64,000 nt of DNA from Rhizobium oryzihabitans (GTDB lineage Bacteria; Pseudomonadota; Alphaproteobacteria; Rhizobiales; Rhizobiaceae). A program made the position numbers and the translations under genes. The stretch covers positions 248,001 through 312,000 of the forward strand of contig NZ_CP048635.1 of NCBI RefSeq assembly GCF_010669145.1. Direction: 5' to 3'. Below are positions 1 to 8,926 of this stretch, piece after piece. Positions within the stretch are counted from its first letter, which is position 1. Each line of letters opens with the position of its first letter. The notes beneath the pieces were generated by a model. That model was not told where the DNA came from. It was given only the letters and a program-made list of their open reading frames with translations, and ran no database searches.

Positions 1-258
1 CATGCCTTCAAGATCGAAAAGATCCTTCCAGGCCACTGGAATACCGTCGAGCACGCCAAAGGAACGACCCTCGCGAATGCGTTTGGAGGCACTCTCGGCT
101 TCCGCCATCGCCCGCGCTGCCGTCAGGCCGACAAAAATCGCCTGGTCGTCGTCTTTCCCAATCGCATCGAGCGTCTCTTCCGCCAGAGCACGCGGATCGA
201 GATGCCCGCTCTGGATGAGAACGGAAAGCTGAGCGATGTTTTTGCCCCTGTGAGCCAT
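1..258 (-). CDS. Amidase-signature family hydrolase, N-terminal part (runs off window)
   Basis: Reading leftward from an ATG at 256-258, preceded by an AGGGA ribosome-binding site, 86 codons stay open to the window edge. The translation has the N-terminal hallmark of amidase-signature enzymes: LDGIPVAWKDLFDLEG at about residues 70-85, in which Lys78 corresponds to the first lysine of the Ser-cisSer-Lys triad. Members hydrolyse or transfer amides (GatA, urea-derived amides, aryl amides). The Gly/Ser-rich core is outside the window, so the substrate cannot be told. The 344 bases between this start and the divergent GGDEF-EAL gene would hold both promoters. Confidence 0.8.
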   Translation of the reverse strand, partial: MAHRGKNIAQLSVLIQSGHLDPRALAEETLDAIGKDDDQAIFVGLTAARAMAEAESASKRIREGRSFGVLDGIPVAWKDLFDLEGM

Positions 259-602
259 GATGATATTCCCTGAAATCGGATAGTGCCCACAACATGCCGT
301 TTATCGGCTGCTTGGCAAGGCAGGTCGGTGTCCATTCAGGCCGAGAAGTTGACTTGAGAAACGCGCAAAGGTTGTCATACTGACTTAGCGGTGTTGTTTC
401 AGAGTCTCACCGTTAGCCACCGATTCCTTCAACCTCAGGTGCAGGAACGTCGCGCCTTATATAAGCGGCGACTATAAAAAGACGGATTAATTCTTAATCG
501 CATCTAAACTTTGTTGAATTATTTAGCAGACACCATTGAAATGCATGTCCTATAAAATTCCATAAAACAATTATAACGCGACATCGCGGGGGAATATCGC
601 GA
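259..602. other. Intergenic region between divergent genes
   Basis: No coding potential is evident in these 344 bases. They separate the leftward amidase gene from the rightward GGDEF-EAL gene and become AT-rich from about 460 to 590, as expected for promoters. I could not assign a convincing -35/-10 pair or a repeat. Confidence 0.5.
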
Positions 603-2921
603 ATGGAAGAGACTGCCTATCGGGGGATAGATAGACAGACTGAAACCGGTGACACGCTTCGCTCAACGACGCAGGCGGCACCGGGCCGTTTTTCGCGGCG
701 GCGTTCGCTCGCCAGCAAGATAACCCTGATATTTCTCGGCGGCGTGATCTTTTCCTACAGTATCGGGGCGCTTGTCGGCTGGTACATGTTCGTTGCCGCC
801 GCCAGCGAGCAATGGCTCAACCAGGCCCGCGTCAATTCGCAGATCGCCAGCGCCACGCTGCGCAGCATCTATACCTATGTCAGCGTCACGGCCGACACGG
901 ACGGACAGGTCAACGGCATATTGACCGACAAGCCGATCGGCGACGACGAATCCATTCTCGTCACCGGCTTCAATCCCAGCGACGTTCTCGCCCTCATCGG
1001 CGCGCAAACCAAAAATGCCGTCTGGCTTTTCCGTTACGACGAAGCCGATGCCGGCTTCAGGCAGATCGCCGCAGCCTTTGACAACGCCACTGACGACGAC
1101 GAAAAACCGCTCGCCACCGATCCCATCTTCTCAAAAGATGCCGTGGCCGCCCGTTTCGCCACCGGCTTTGCAACCATCGGCGAGTCGAACCACTACATCG
1201 GCCTGCTGCCGATCATCAGCACCGAAACGAAAAAACCGATCGGCGCGGTCGCCGTCAGCATCGGCGGTTCGGACGAACTCTACGGCGCGCAGAGGAAGCT
1301 GATCTACAATTCGCTGATCGCGCTGATCGTGGTTCTGACCGTGACCGGCGTTCTCGTAACGGTGATTGCGCGGCACTTTCTGAAACCGGTTCCGGCGCTG
1401 GTGCAGGCGACGCTAAGGATCGCCCGCGAGGAAACGGATGTCGTCACGCCGTTTCAGAAGCGGCGGGACGAGATCGGCGACATGGCCACGGCCATCGAAA
1501 CGCTGCGTGAGGCGGTCCTGGAACGCGGACGCCTGCGGCAGATACGCGACATGGCGCAGCAGCTCGAACATATGGCCCATCATGACGCGCTGACCGGACT
1601 TCCCAACCGCGTGCTGCTGATGAAGACGCTGGAAAATCGCCTCGAACATCTTTCCGCTTCCGGCCAGCCGTTCAACGTCATGCTGCTCGATCTCGACCGC
1701 TTCAAGGCTGTGAACGACACGCTGGGACATGCGGCGGGCGACGCGTTGCTGGTGGCCGTTGCCTCGCGGATTTCCTCCGTGCTTGGCGAAAACGACATGG
1801 TGAGCAGGCTCGGCGGTGATGAATTTGCGATCATACAGTCGGTGACCGACGATTGTCGGGCGGATGCGGGCGCTTTGGCGAAACGGGTCGTGCATGCGGT
1901 CTCGCGCAGCTTCAACCTCGAAGGCAGCGACATCAGCGTCGATACCAGCATCGGCATCGCCTGCGCGCCCGATCACGGCACCTCCGGCACCCAGCTTCTG
2001 CAACATGCGGATCTCGGCCTCTACCGGGCGAAATCCATGGGATGCGGCCTCTTCGTCTTTTACGAACCCGGCATGGACATGGCGGCGCAGCATAAGCATG
2101 CGCTTGAAATCGACATGAAATCCGCCCTCGAAAATCGAGAATTCGAGCTGCATTACCAGCCCGTCGTCAATCTGCAGAGCGGCCGCATCGTCGCCTATGA
2201 GGCGCTTGCCCGCTGGCGGCACAGCAAGCTTGGCATCATCACGCCGGACCGGTTCATCACGCTTGCCGAAGAAAACAATTTCATCAAACCTCTGGGTGAA
2301 TGGGTGCTGGCACAGGCCTGCACGGACGCCATGAGCTGGCCGAAGGACATCCGGCTCGCGGTCAACTTATCCGCCGTACAGCTCGGCAATGATGATATCG
2401 TCCCGATTGTCGACAGGGCGCTTGAAACGTCCGGTTTTCCGGCGGAGCGGCTGGAACTGGAAGTGACCGAAACGGCGATGCTGGAGCGCGACAGCAGCGC
2501 CCGGGCGCTGAAGCTCCTGAAGGAAAGGGGCGTGCGCCTCGTGCTCGACGATTTCGGCACGGGTTATGCGGGGCTCAGTACATTGACCCATGTTTCCTTC
2601 GACAAGATCAAGATCGACCGTGAATTCGTGTCCGGCCTGCCAGGCAATCCCATGTGCTCGGCCATCGTCAACACCATCATCGATATGGCCGAACAGATCG
2701 GCCTGCGGGTCACCGCCGAGGGTGTGGAAGACAGGGAACAGGTCGAGGCGCTCAAGCTTTCCGGATGCGACGAGGCCCAGGGCTATTATTTCGCCGAGCC
2801 GGCCCCGCTTGCCCATGTCCTCAAGAACCGGGCTGTCATAACGCTCGTCGGTAAGGACGAATTTGGCGACACCGGACGCTCGTTACAGGAAACCTATTGC
2901 CCACCACAAAAAGCGATTTGA
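603..2921 (+). CDS. Membrane GGDEF-EAL cyclic-di-GMP protein
   Basis: A 772-residue bifunctional signalling protein. Residues 40-66 form a first membrane helix, 67-230 a periplasmic sensor region, 232-257 a second helix, 258-310 a HAMP linker, about 325-490 the GGDEF domain and 505-745 the EAL domain. The cyclase motif is intact (GGDEF at 404-408). The product-inhibition RxxD site is degenerate: Asp398 is present but the arginine position is Gly395. The phosphodiesterase core looks intact: Glu533-Ala-Leu, Asn588 in NLS, DDFGTG at 649-654, a KIKID lysine near 670, EGVE at 706-709 and QGYYF near 726. Both activities are therefore possible in principle. Two solute-binding-protein genes follow 29 bases downstream in the same direction, which may mean a shared transcript and a sensory link. 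Confidence 0.93.
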   Translation: MEETAYRGIDRQTETGDTLRSTTQAAPGRFSRRRSLASKITLIFLGGVIFSYSIGALVGWYMFVAAASEQWLNQARVNSQIASATLRSIYTYVSVTADTDGQVNGILTDKPIGDDESILVTGFNPSDVLALIGAQTKNAVWLFRYDEADAGFRQIAAAFDNATDDDEKPLATDPIFSKDAVAARFATGFATIGESNHYIGLLPIISTETKKPIGAVAVSIGGSDELYGAQRKLIYNSLIALIVVLTVTGVLVTVIARHFLKPVPALVQATLRIAREETDVVTPFQKRRDEIGDMATAIETLREAVLERGRLRQIRDMAQQLEHMAHHDALTGLPNRVLLMKTLENRLEHLSASGQPFNVMLLDLDRFKAVNDTLGHAAGDALLVAVASRISSVLGENDMVSRLGGDEFAIIQSVTDDCRADAGALAKRVVHAVSRSFNLEGSDISVDTSIGIACAPDHGTSGTQLLQHADLGLYRAKSMGCGLFVFYEPGMDMAAQHKHALEIDMKSALENREFELHYQPVVNLQSGRIVAYEALARWRHSKLGIITPDRFITLAEENNFIKPLGEWVLAQACTDAMSWPKDIRLAVNLSAVQLGNDDIVPIVDRALETSGFPAERLELEVTETAMLERDSSARALKLLKERGVRLVLDDFGTGYAGLSTLTHVSFDKIKIDREFVSGLPGNPMCSAIVNTIIDMAEQIGLRVTAEGVEDREQVEALKLSGCDEAQGYYFAEPAPLAHVLKNRAVITLVGKDEFGDTGRSLQETYCPPQKAI

Positions 2922-2950
2922 GAAACCGGCCGCCGGCCAAAGGAAATAAA

Positions 2951-3844
2951 ATGCGCCTTGCAGTATTTTGCCTTTTCCTCACATGCTTTGCCCCCATCAC
3001 CCCGCTGCGAGCCGCCGACGAAGGCGACACGCTTCAGCAGATCGCCAAGACCGCAAAGATCCGCATCGGTTACCGTGAAGCCGAGCCACCCTTTTCCTAC
3101 CAGCTGCCCAGTGGAGAAATTACCGGTTTTTCGACCGATCTCTGTCGGGCAATCAGCGAGGACATCCGCAAAAGGCTGAAGCTCGACCGGATCGACCTCG
3201 AATATGTCAAAGCCACGCCGGCGACCCGCTTCATCCTTGTTCGCAGCGGCCAGATCGATATCGAATGTGCCGCGACGACCAACAACAGCGAACGCCGGAA
3301 AATGGTGGATTTCTCCTATCCGAACTTCATGACCGCGACGCAGTTTCTCTCCCGCAAACAGGACAATCTGAAGAACCTTGCCGATCTCGCCGGGCGGTCC
3401 GTCACATCCGCCTCCGGCACCGTCAACATCGAACAGCTGAATGCCGTAAACCGGCAAAAGAACCTCAATATCTCCGTCATGCCGACAAAGACCAACGAGG
3501 AGGCGTTCGAACTCGTCGTTGCCGGCAAGGCCTCCGCCTTTGTCATGGATGGCATATTGCTGGCGGCGCTGGCGGCGACGTCCGAAAACCCCGATCTCTA
3601 CGCGCTGTCCGAGGAAACGCTGAGCGCGCCTGAGCCCTATGGCCTGGTTTTCCGGCGCGACGACCCGGCTTTCAAGGCGGCGGTCAACGAAAGTCTGCGC
3701 CAGATATTCACCGGCCCCGCCATTCACGGCCTTTATGAGAAATGGTTCACCAAGCCCATTCCGCCGAACGGCATGAACCTGAACCTGCCAATGACTGCCT
3801 CCTTGAAAGAGGCCTATGAAAATCCAGGCGAATACCGGGACTGA
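2951..3844 (+). CDS. Family 3 solute-binding protein (amino-acid type), copy 1
   Basis: A 297-residue periplasmic binding protein resembling GltI/AatJ-type glutamate-aspartate binders. The start at 2951 is preferred over an upstream frame-compatible ATG at 2897 because an AAAGGAAAT ribosome-binding site lies 3-12 bases before it and a signal peptide follows directly (MRLAVFCLFLTCFAPITPLRA). The body carries family features: IRIGYREAEPPFSY near the start of the mature chain, SGEITGFSTDLCRAI, and the C-terminal KWFTKPIPPNGMNLNLP typical of the GltI branch. The next gene is a clear paralogue. No permease or ATPase is present, so it is either served by a transporter elsewhere or used as a ligand sensor. 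Confidence 0.88.
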   Translation: MRLAVFCLFLTCFAPITPLRAADEGDTLQQIAKTAKIRIGYREAEPPFSYQLPSGEITGFSTDLCRAISEDIRKRLKLDRIDLEYVKATPATRFILVRSGQIDIECAATTNNSERRKMVDFSYPNFMTATQFLSRKQDNLKNLADLAGRSVTSASGTVNIEQLNAVNRQKNLNISVMPTKTNEEAFELVVAGKASAFVMDGILLAALAATSENPDLYALSEETLSAPEPYGLVFRRDDPAFKAAVNESLRQIFTGPAIHGLYEKWFTKPIPPNGMNLNLPMTASLKEAYENPGEYRD

Positions 3845-3918
3845 CGGTGCAAGCCGGCGCACTGCCTCTATTTTTTACGAAGACATGTTTTGGCACTTAT
3901 TTTAGCTGGAGATGCGCG

Positions 3919-4821
3919 ATGCAGAGATCGACATTGTGGCTTGCTCTTGGGGTTTTAAGTCTTTTGCCCGCCGCTGCGGCCGGCGACGATACCCAGCCGC
4001 CGACATTGCAAACCATTGCCAAGACCGGCACCATCCGGTTGGGTTATGCTGACCGCAACGTCCCCTTTTCCTATCTGGGCACAGGCCCCGAGCCGATCGG
4101 CTACAGCATCGAGCTTTGCCTGAGGGTGGCCGGCTCCATCAAGAAAAAACTGGGTCTGCCGGAGCTGAAGATCGACTTCGTCAAACGTACCCCCAGCAAT
4201 CGCATCATGCTTCTCAATGACGGCACGATCGACATGGAATGCGTGGCGAGCACGAACACGGAGGAACGCCGCAAGGCCGTGTGGTTCTCCTACAGCCATT
4301 TCATCACCGGCACGCGCTATGTCGCGCTGAAATCGAGTGGTCTCACCACCGTCGGCGATCTTGCCGGACGAACCGTGGTGGTGACGACCGGGACAATCAA
4401 TATCGGCCAGCTGAATGTGCTCAATCGCAAACTGGGCATGAATATCGCCGTGCTGCAGAATGACAGTACGGAAGGCGGGTTCGAAATGGTGACGGAAAAT
4501 CGCGCCTCGGCCTTCGTCATGGACGATATTCTCCTGCGATCCTTCGTCGCCGAAACCGGGCGTCCGGAGGACTATTCCATCTCGAGCGAATATCTTGCCC
4601 CGCCACAGCCCTATGGCCTGATGCTCCGGCACGGCGATACCGGCTTCCGGGATGCCGTCAATGAAGCACTTGGGGAAATCTACGCGAGCGGCGAAATCGA
4701 AAAAATCTACGACAAATGGTTCAACGCGCCGATACCGCCAAACGGGATGAACCTCAAACGCCCGCTGCCCGGCGATCTGGCGGAGATATTCCGAAAGCCG
4801 ATTGATACGACGGCTGAATAA
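3919..4821 (+). CDS. Family 3 solute-binding protein (amino-acid type), copy 2
   Basis: A 300-residue paralogue of the gene just upstream, sharing IRLGYADRNVPFSY, GYSIELCLRVA, the TINIGQLNVLNRK segment and the ending KWFNAPIPPNGMNLKRP. The start at 3919 follows a GGAG-like site in GCTGGAGATG and gives a signal peptide ending near PAAAAG. The 74-base gap to copy 1 and the terminator just after the stop fit a shared transcript ending here. The ligand is probably an acidic amino acid or amide, inferred only from the family. Tandem duplicated binding proteins with no membrane partner are the notable point. Confidence 0.87.
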   Translation: MQRSTLWLALGVLSLLPAAAAGDDTQPPTLQTIAKTGTIRLGYADRNVPFSYLGTGPEPIGYSIELCLRVAGSIKKKLGLPELKIDFVKRTPSNRIMLLNDGTIDMECVASTNTEERRKAVWFSYSHFITGTRYVALKSSGLTTVGDLAGRTVVVTTGTINIGQLNVLNRKLGMNIAVLQNDSTEGGFEMVTENRASAFVMDDILLRSFVAETGRPEDYSISSEYLAPPQPYGLMLRHGDTGFRDAVNEALGEIYASGEIEKIYDKWFNAPIPPNGMNLKRPLPGDLAEIFRKPIDTTAE

Positions 4822-4824
4822 ATG

Positions 4825-4853
4825 AAAACGCCGCCCGATATGGGCGGCGTTTT
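4825..4853. terminator. Bidirectional rho-independent terminator
   Basis: AAAACGCCGCCC (4825-4836) pairs perfectly with GGGCGGCGTTTT (4842-4853) around a 5-base loop. Flanking A and T runs let it serve the rightward binding-protein gene and the leftward minE. Confidence 0.9.
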
Positions 4854-4864
4854 CGAAGGAAACA

Positions 4865-5125
4865 TCAAGCAGCGCGCAGGTCGGCGCTCAACGGGATCTC
4901 GACATCGATCTCCAATATGGAGACATGCTCGTCGCGATCCATCTTCACATGCACCCGGTCATTGTCGATCTGCACGTGTTTGGCGATGACCGCGAGAATT
5001 TCTTCCCGCAGGATGGCGACGAGATCGGAGCCTGAGGATGCCCTTTCGTGGGCAAGCAGCACCTGCAGGCGCTCGCGCGCAAGCGGGGCCGACTTCTGTT
5101 TGCGGAAGAGACTGAAAATGCTCAT
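4865..5125 (-). CDS. minE: Cell division topological specificity factor MinE
   Basis: An 86-residue MinE of normal length. The N-terminal [27 protein letters not shown] segment is the MinD-activating and membrane-targeting part; the C-terminal part (about 31-86) is the dimeric topological specificity domain. MinE stimulates MinD ATPase and drives pole-to-pole oscillation so that division occurs at midcell. Its ATG overlaps the minD stop by 4 bases (ATGA), so translation is coupled. It is the last gene of the minC-minD-minE operon and ends before a strong terminator. Confidence 0.97.
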   Translation of the reverse strand: MSIFSLFRKQKSAPLARERLQVLLAHERASSGSDLVAILREEILAVIAKHVQIDNDRVHVKMDRDEHVSILEIDVEIPLSADLRAA

Positions 5126-5937
5126 GCAGCCCTCCTTGCGAAGATTTTCGAGAAGATACCCCGCTTCTCACCCGGAATGACCACCGGAATCTCCTCGCCG
5201 GACAGGCGGCGGGCGGCATCGAAGTAAGCCATGGCCGGTGCACAACGGGCATCCGCCAGCGTAACCGGCGCGCCGACGTTGGAAGCGCGCAGCACGTCGG
5301 TGCTTTCAGGAATGATGCCGAGCAGCGGAATGGAGAGAATTTCCAGAACGTCATCGACCTTCAGCATGTCGCCACGTTCGGCGCGGGCCGAATCGTAGCG
5401 CGTCAGAAGCAGGTGCTTTTCCATGCGCTCGCCGCGTTCGGCCTTCAGCGTCTTGGAATCCAGCAGGCCGATGATGCGGTCGCTGTCGCGCACCGAAGAG
5501 ACTTCCGGATTGGTGACGACGACCGCCACATCCGCATGGCGCATGGCAAGCGTCGCACCACGTTCGATGCCGGCGGGGCTGTCGCAGATAACCCAGTCGA
5601 AATGTTTCTTCAGCTCGGCAATGACCCATTCGACGCCTTCGGGCGTCAGATTGTCCTTGTCGCGCGTCTGCGAGGCAGGAAGCAGGAACAGGGTCTCGAG
5701 GCGCTTGTCGCGGATCAGCGCCTGGGTCAGCTTGGCATCGCCCTGGATGACGTTGACGAGATCGTAAACCACCCGGCGTTCAGCACCCATGACGAGATCG
5801 AGGTTGCGCAGGCCGACATCGAAATCGACAACAACGACCTTCTGCTTGTTCTGCGCCAGTGCGGCGCCAAGCGCTGCGGTCGAGGTGGTCTTGCCAACCC
5901 CGCCCTTGCCGGAAGTAACAACGACTACCTTCCCCAT
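5122..5937 (-). CDS. minD: Septum site-determining ATPase MinD
   Basis: A 271-residue MinD/ParA-family ATPase. The start at 5937 gives [18 protein letters not shown], with the deviant Walker A KGGVGKTT at about residues 11-18. The ORF can be read further upstream, but only this start matches the family. Later landmarks are [17 protein letters not shown] and [11 protein letters not shown]. The C-terminal [12 protein letters not shown] forms the amphipathic membrane-targeting helix. MinD recruits MinC to the membrane and is displaced by MinE. Its stop overlaps the minE start by 4 bases, and 37 bases separate it from minC. Confidence 0.97.
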   Translation of the reverse strand: MGKVVVVTSGKGGVGKTTSTAALGAALAQNKQKVVVVDFDVGLRNLDLVMGAERRVVYDLVNVIQGDAKLTQALIRDKRLETLFLLPASQTRDKDNLTPEGVEWVIAELKKHFDWVICDSPAGIERGATLAMRHADVAVVVTNPEVSSVRDSDRIIGLLDSKTLKAERGERMEKHLLLTRYDSARAERGDMLKVDDVLEILSIPLLGIIPESTDVLRASNVGAPVTLADARCAPAMAYFDAARRLSGEEIPVVIPGEKRGIFSKIFARRAA

Positions 5938-5974
5938 ACGGCTCTCCTGTTCCTGTGTTGTTTTCTCTATCTCG

Positions 5975-6706
5975 TCAGCCAAGTTTTTCGGCCTTGATCG
6001 TATCGTTTTCCAGCCACAGCTGAACGGGCTGGCCGCGCAGCTTGTCGTCAATATCCTCGGCGACCTTATAGACGCCATCGATCGCCAAAAGCTCCGCCTC
6101 CAGCTTGCGGCAGAAGATGCGCGCCGAGACATTGCCAAGCGAACCGGCCATCGCCCGCCCGCGCAGCGCACCGTAAATATGCACAGAACCGCCCGCGATG
6201 ATTTCTGCCCCCGAGGCGACCGAACCGATGACGGTCACGTCTCCCTCAGGAAACATGATCGACTGGCCGGAGCGCACCGGCTCGTTGATGACCAGCGACT
6301 GCACGACGGCACGAACCTCGCCTGCGGCACGCGGCTTCTCTTCCGGCAATTCGGCGGAGGCGACAGCAACCGGCTCCACCTCGACATCGGAAGCGGGCTT
6401 TCCGCCCTTCAGCGACGGCGGCATCCCCGGTTCGATCATCGAGGGACGGACACCCTCGATCCCCATGATGCCGACATTGCGTTCCGTCAGCGCCGCGAGC
6501 AGTGCCTTCAGTCCCGCCTTGTCGAGCGACAGTTCGGACGCATCCAGGACAACCGGACGCGACAGGAAGAACCCGGCCGAACGCGCAGCGAGATCATCGA
6601 GCCTTTCCAGCCATTGATCGAGCGGAGCTTCGGGGGACAGGACGACTGCGAGGAAGGAGCGGCCTTTGATACGGATCGAACGCTGGTCTGTTAGCACTTT
6701 GGTCAT
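5975..6706 (-). CDS. minC: Septum site-determining protein MinC
   Basis: A 243-residue FtsZ-assembly inhibitor. The N-terminal domain (about 1-100) is followed by an acidic, proline-rich linker. The C-terminal domain has the beta-helix signature GDVTVIGSVASGAEI, IAGGSVHIYGALRGRAMAG and ISARIFCRKLEAEL-like segments that dimerise and bind MinD. I chose the ATG at 6706; an in-frame TTG at 6718 is the alternative, and neither has a strong ribosome-binding site. It is first in the min operon. A CtrA-type box lies about 43 bases upstream. Confidence 0.93.
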   Translation of the reverse strand: MTKVLTDQRSIRIKGRSFLAVVLSPEAPLDQWLERLDDLAARSAGFFLSRPVVLDASELSLDKAGLKALLAALTERNVGIMGIEGVRPSMIEPGMPPSLKGGKPASDVEVEPVAVASAELPEEKPRAAGEVRAVVQSLVINEPVRSGQSIMFPEGDVTVIGSVASGAEIIAGGSVHIYGALRGRAMAGSLGNVSARIFCRKLEAELLAIDGVYKVAEDIDDKLRGQPVQLWLENDTIKAEKLG

Positions 6707-6748
6707 CTTGGTAAACAAATCGTTGACAATTAGGTACCTCGAATATGG

Positions 6749-6763
6749 TTAACAAATGGTTAA
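6749..6763 (-). promoter_or_regulatory. CtrA-type binding box upstream of minCDE
   Basis: The sequence is TTAA-CAAATGG-TTAA, an exact TTAA-N7-TTAA. It lies inside two direct copies of ATGGTTAAC (6745-6753 and 6756-6764), one helical turn apart. Read toward minC this gives the GTTAACCAT half-site known for alphaproteobacterial CtrA. The position, about 43 bases before the minC ATG, suits promoter control by the cell-cycle regulator. Confidence 0.65.
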
Positions 6764-6764
6764 C

Positions 6765-7118
6765 GACGCCCTTAAAGCGACGGTTTCGTTAAGAAAATTC
6801 CGCGATGGAAATTCTCATGCAAGACATTCAAAAACTACGATGACATTTTGATTTTGCGTATTTTTACCACTTGCAAAAACTCATGATAGCACCCCAGCCT
6901 TGCTGCAACCTGACGCCCGTATGACCAAATGAGGACCTCCCTCCCCCTGCCTTGCCCTGAGCGAGTCGCAGAGGAATTCACGCGTACGATTCTGAGACAA
7001 TATCCGCCCCCGTTTGCGAAATGATTGCCATTTGCTTTCGCGGCGGAAAAGCGATTCCGTTATGCCTGTCGATGCTGTAGACACGTGGCAAACCCCACTC
7101 GTCCAACGGAAGAATGAG
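6765..7118. other. Intergenic region between minC and the HAD gene
   Basis: These bases separate the leftward min operon from the rightward HAD gene. I see AT-rich promoter-like sequence at about 6780-6880 but no convincing gene. An in-frame ATG at 7062 could extend the HAD protein, but it lacks the ribosome-binding site found before 7119. Confidence 0.4.
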
Positions 7119-7798
7119 ATGCACAGCAAAGTCCCGCCGGCCAGCCAGATCTTTTCGCGCGAATATGCCGCCTTCCTGTTCGACATGGATGGAACGCTGC
7201 TCAACTCGATTGCGGTGGTGGAAAGAGTGTGGCGCGAATGGGCCGTGGAAAACGGTATCGAGCCAGATGCTTTCCTGCAGCGCATCCACGGCATGCGCGC
7301 ATCGGAAGTGGTGCGCCGCGAGGCTATTCCCGGCCTCGATATCCAGGAACAGGCGGATATGCTGCTGCAAAAGGAAATGGAGGATGTCGAGGGCATTCTC
7401 CAGATACCGCAGGCGGCGGCATTTCTCGAGAAATTGCCGGCCGGAAAATGGGCGATCGTCACCTCCGCCGCCCGCGCGCTTGCCGAACTGCGCCTGGCGG
7501 CTGCGGGCCTCACACCGCCCCGGTGATGATCTGCGCCGAGGATGTTGTGAATGGCAAGCCGGACCCCGAGGGCTACAAAAAGGCCGCCGAAAAACTTGGC
7601 GTCGCGCCGGAAGACTGTGTCGTGTTCGAGGACGCCCCTGCCGGTATTCAGGCCGGGGAAAGCATGGGCGCAACGGTAGTCGTCATCAACGCCACCCATT
7701 CGCATCCGATCGAAACGACGCATCTTTCCATTGGCGGTTACGGTGAGCTGGACATCACAATCGGCAGCGATGGCAACTTAAAACTCGCACATAACTAA
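7119..7798 (+). pseudogene. HAD-superfamily sugar-phosphatase-like hydrolase, frameshifted
   Basis: The start at 7119 has GGAAGA 5 bases upstream. The first frame gives the HAD motif I FLFDMDGTLLNS and the IHGM cap region, and stops at 7526 after residue 135. A second frame continues without loss as VMICAEDVVNGKPDPEGYKKAAEKLGV, motif IV VVFEDAPAGIQAG, to 7798. Adding one base to CCCC at 7518-7521 restores one protein of about 226 residues, the normal size for subfamily IA phosphatases of the DOG/GPP type. The missing base is more likely a sequence error or a very recent mutation than an old decay, since everything downstream is conserved. The physiological substrate is unknown; it precedes a sugar-acid catabolic cluster. 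Confidence 0.8.
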
Positions 7799-7860
7799 AG
7801 GCTGAAACGCCAATCAGGCGGCACGCGAAACAATGATTTCGTATGCGAGCCTATCCCCCC

Positions 7861-7979
7861 TTCGTCATTCCGGCCTTGAGCCGGAATCCAGCCGACGCGC
7901 GTCTGCGCGGCGAGAAGGGTCCTTTCAGCCCAAGGACTTGGGCTGGCTGGATGCCGGATCAAGTCCGGCATGACGGAAA
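7861..7979. repeat. Mosaic palindromic intergenic repeat (RIME-like), copy A
   Basis: The outer arms TCATTCCGGCCTTGAGCCGGAATCC and GGATGCCGGATCAAGTCCGGCATGA are imperfectly complementary, and each contains a smaller hairpin. They enclose a core starting CCAGCCGACGCG and ending GACTTGGGCTGGCTGGAT. The same core recurs near 32035-32098 with different arms. This resembles the rhizobial intergenic mosaic elements. Confidence 0.75.
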
Positions 7980-8055
7980 GGGTAAAAGTGCCGGAGTGCG
8001 GCAATGCCAAGCTGGCCCTCAGGCTTTACGCCGCTCACTTTTCCGCCAAGGCTGA

Positions 8056-8107
8056 TTGACAGCACCGCATAAATGCTCCCTAATGAAATTGGTAAGACCA
8101 TCTTACC
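8056..8107 (+). promoter_or_regulatory. Promoter and FadR-family operator
   Basis: A TTGACA hexamer at 8056-8061 is followed by TAATGA around 8081-8086, with spacing somewhat long. An inverted repeat GGTAAGA-CCA-TCTTACC (8091-8107) directly follows. Such TGGT-rich palindromes are typical operators of FadR-type GntR proteins, suggesting autoregulation of the regulator that starts at 8149. Confidence 0.6.
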
Positions 8108-8148
8108 GCTTGCGCGATTGGAGGAGACTGTCGCGCTGGGAGGACATC

Positions 8149-8865
8149 ATGTTTGTGGCTCTGGAGCCGCGCCGCCTTTACCGGCTGGTCGCGGAGCAAA
8201 TTCGCTTGCTCATTGAGACGGGGGAGTTGACCGATGGTCAGCGCCTGCCGGCGGAACGCGACCTTGCGGAGCGTTTCGGCGTATCCCGCCCCACGGTGCG
8301 GGAAGCGCTGATCGTGTTGGAAGTGGAAGGCCATATCCATATCCGCATGGGTTCGGGCGTTTATGTGAACGCATCCCGCAAGCCGGACAAGGAAAAGCCG
8401 CCGGTGCCGGACGCCCATGGGCCGTTCGAAATCCTGCAGGCGCGCTGCATCATCGAAAGCGCGATTGCCGAGGAGGCAGCAAGGCTAGCCACGTCCGAAT
8501 GTATCGCGAAACTGGACGATATTATCGAACGCATGGCCGGCGCGCTCGACAATTCGCCGCAGGCCCTCAACCTCGACCGCGCCTTCCACACCGCGATTGC
8601 CGATATCATCGGCAACTCGGCGCTGAACCGCTTCACCGGGCTCATCTATGACGAGCGCAGCCTTTCGCCCTATTTCGAAAAGCTCGCCAGCTATTTCGAG
8701 GGACCGCACACGTGGATCCTCGCCGTTCAGGAACACCGGGTTATCCGCGACGCGATCGCGGCGAATGACCCGGAAGGCGCGCGCGAGGCCATGCGGCAGC
8801 ATCTGACGCTGTCGCAAAAGAGATTTTCCGAAAGTTTCGGGGAGGAAACGATCGGGGAAGAGTGA
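8149..8865 (+). CDS. GntR-family regulator, FadR subfamily
   Basis: A 238-residue regulator. The start at 8149 has GGGAGG 5 bases upstream; a longer frame from 8056 overlaps the promoter and is unlikely. The N-terminal winged helix (about 8-75) has RLYRLVAEQIRLLIETGEL, the recognition region LPAERDLAERFGVSRPTVREALIVLE and IHIRMGSGVYV. The C-terminal FCD domain (about 100-230) holds the His/Asp positions that usually bind a metal and an organic acid. It is divergent from nothing and sits directly upstream of a TRAP/uxuA operon, so it probably represses those genes in response to a sugar acid. Confidence 0.9.
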   Translation: MFVALEPRRLYRLVAEQIRLLIETGELTDGQRLPAERDLAERFGVSRPTVREALIVLEVEGHIHIRMGSGVYVNASRKPDKEKPPVPDAHGPFEILQARCIIESAIAEEAARLATSECIAKLDDIIERMAGALDNSPQALNLDRAFHTAIADIIGNSALNRFTGLIYDERSLSPYFEKLASYFEGPHTWILAVQEHRVIRDAIAANDPEGAREAMRQHLTLSQKRFSESFGEETIGEE

Positions 8866-8926
8866 CCGCGCCGCAACCGGCGACGGGAAAAACAGAAATC
8901 TGACTTTAATTCGGGAGGAGTTAAGA

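Noticed and set aside
1413..2222. 269-codon minus-strand frame inside the GGDEF-EAL gene
   Set aside because: Shadow of a well-supported gene in a high-GC genome.
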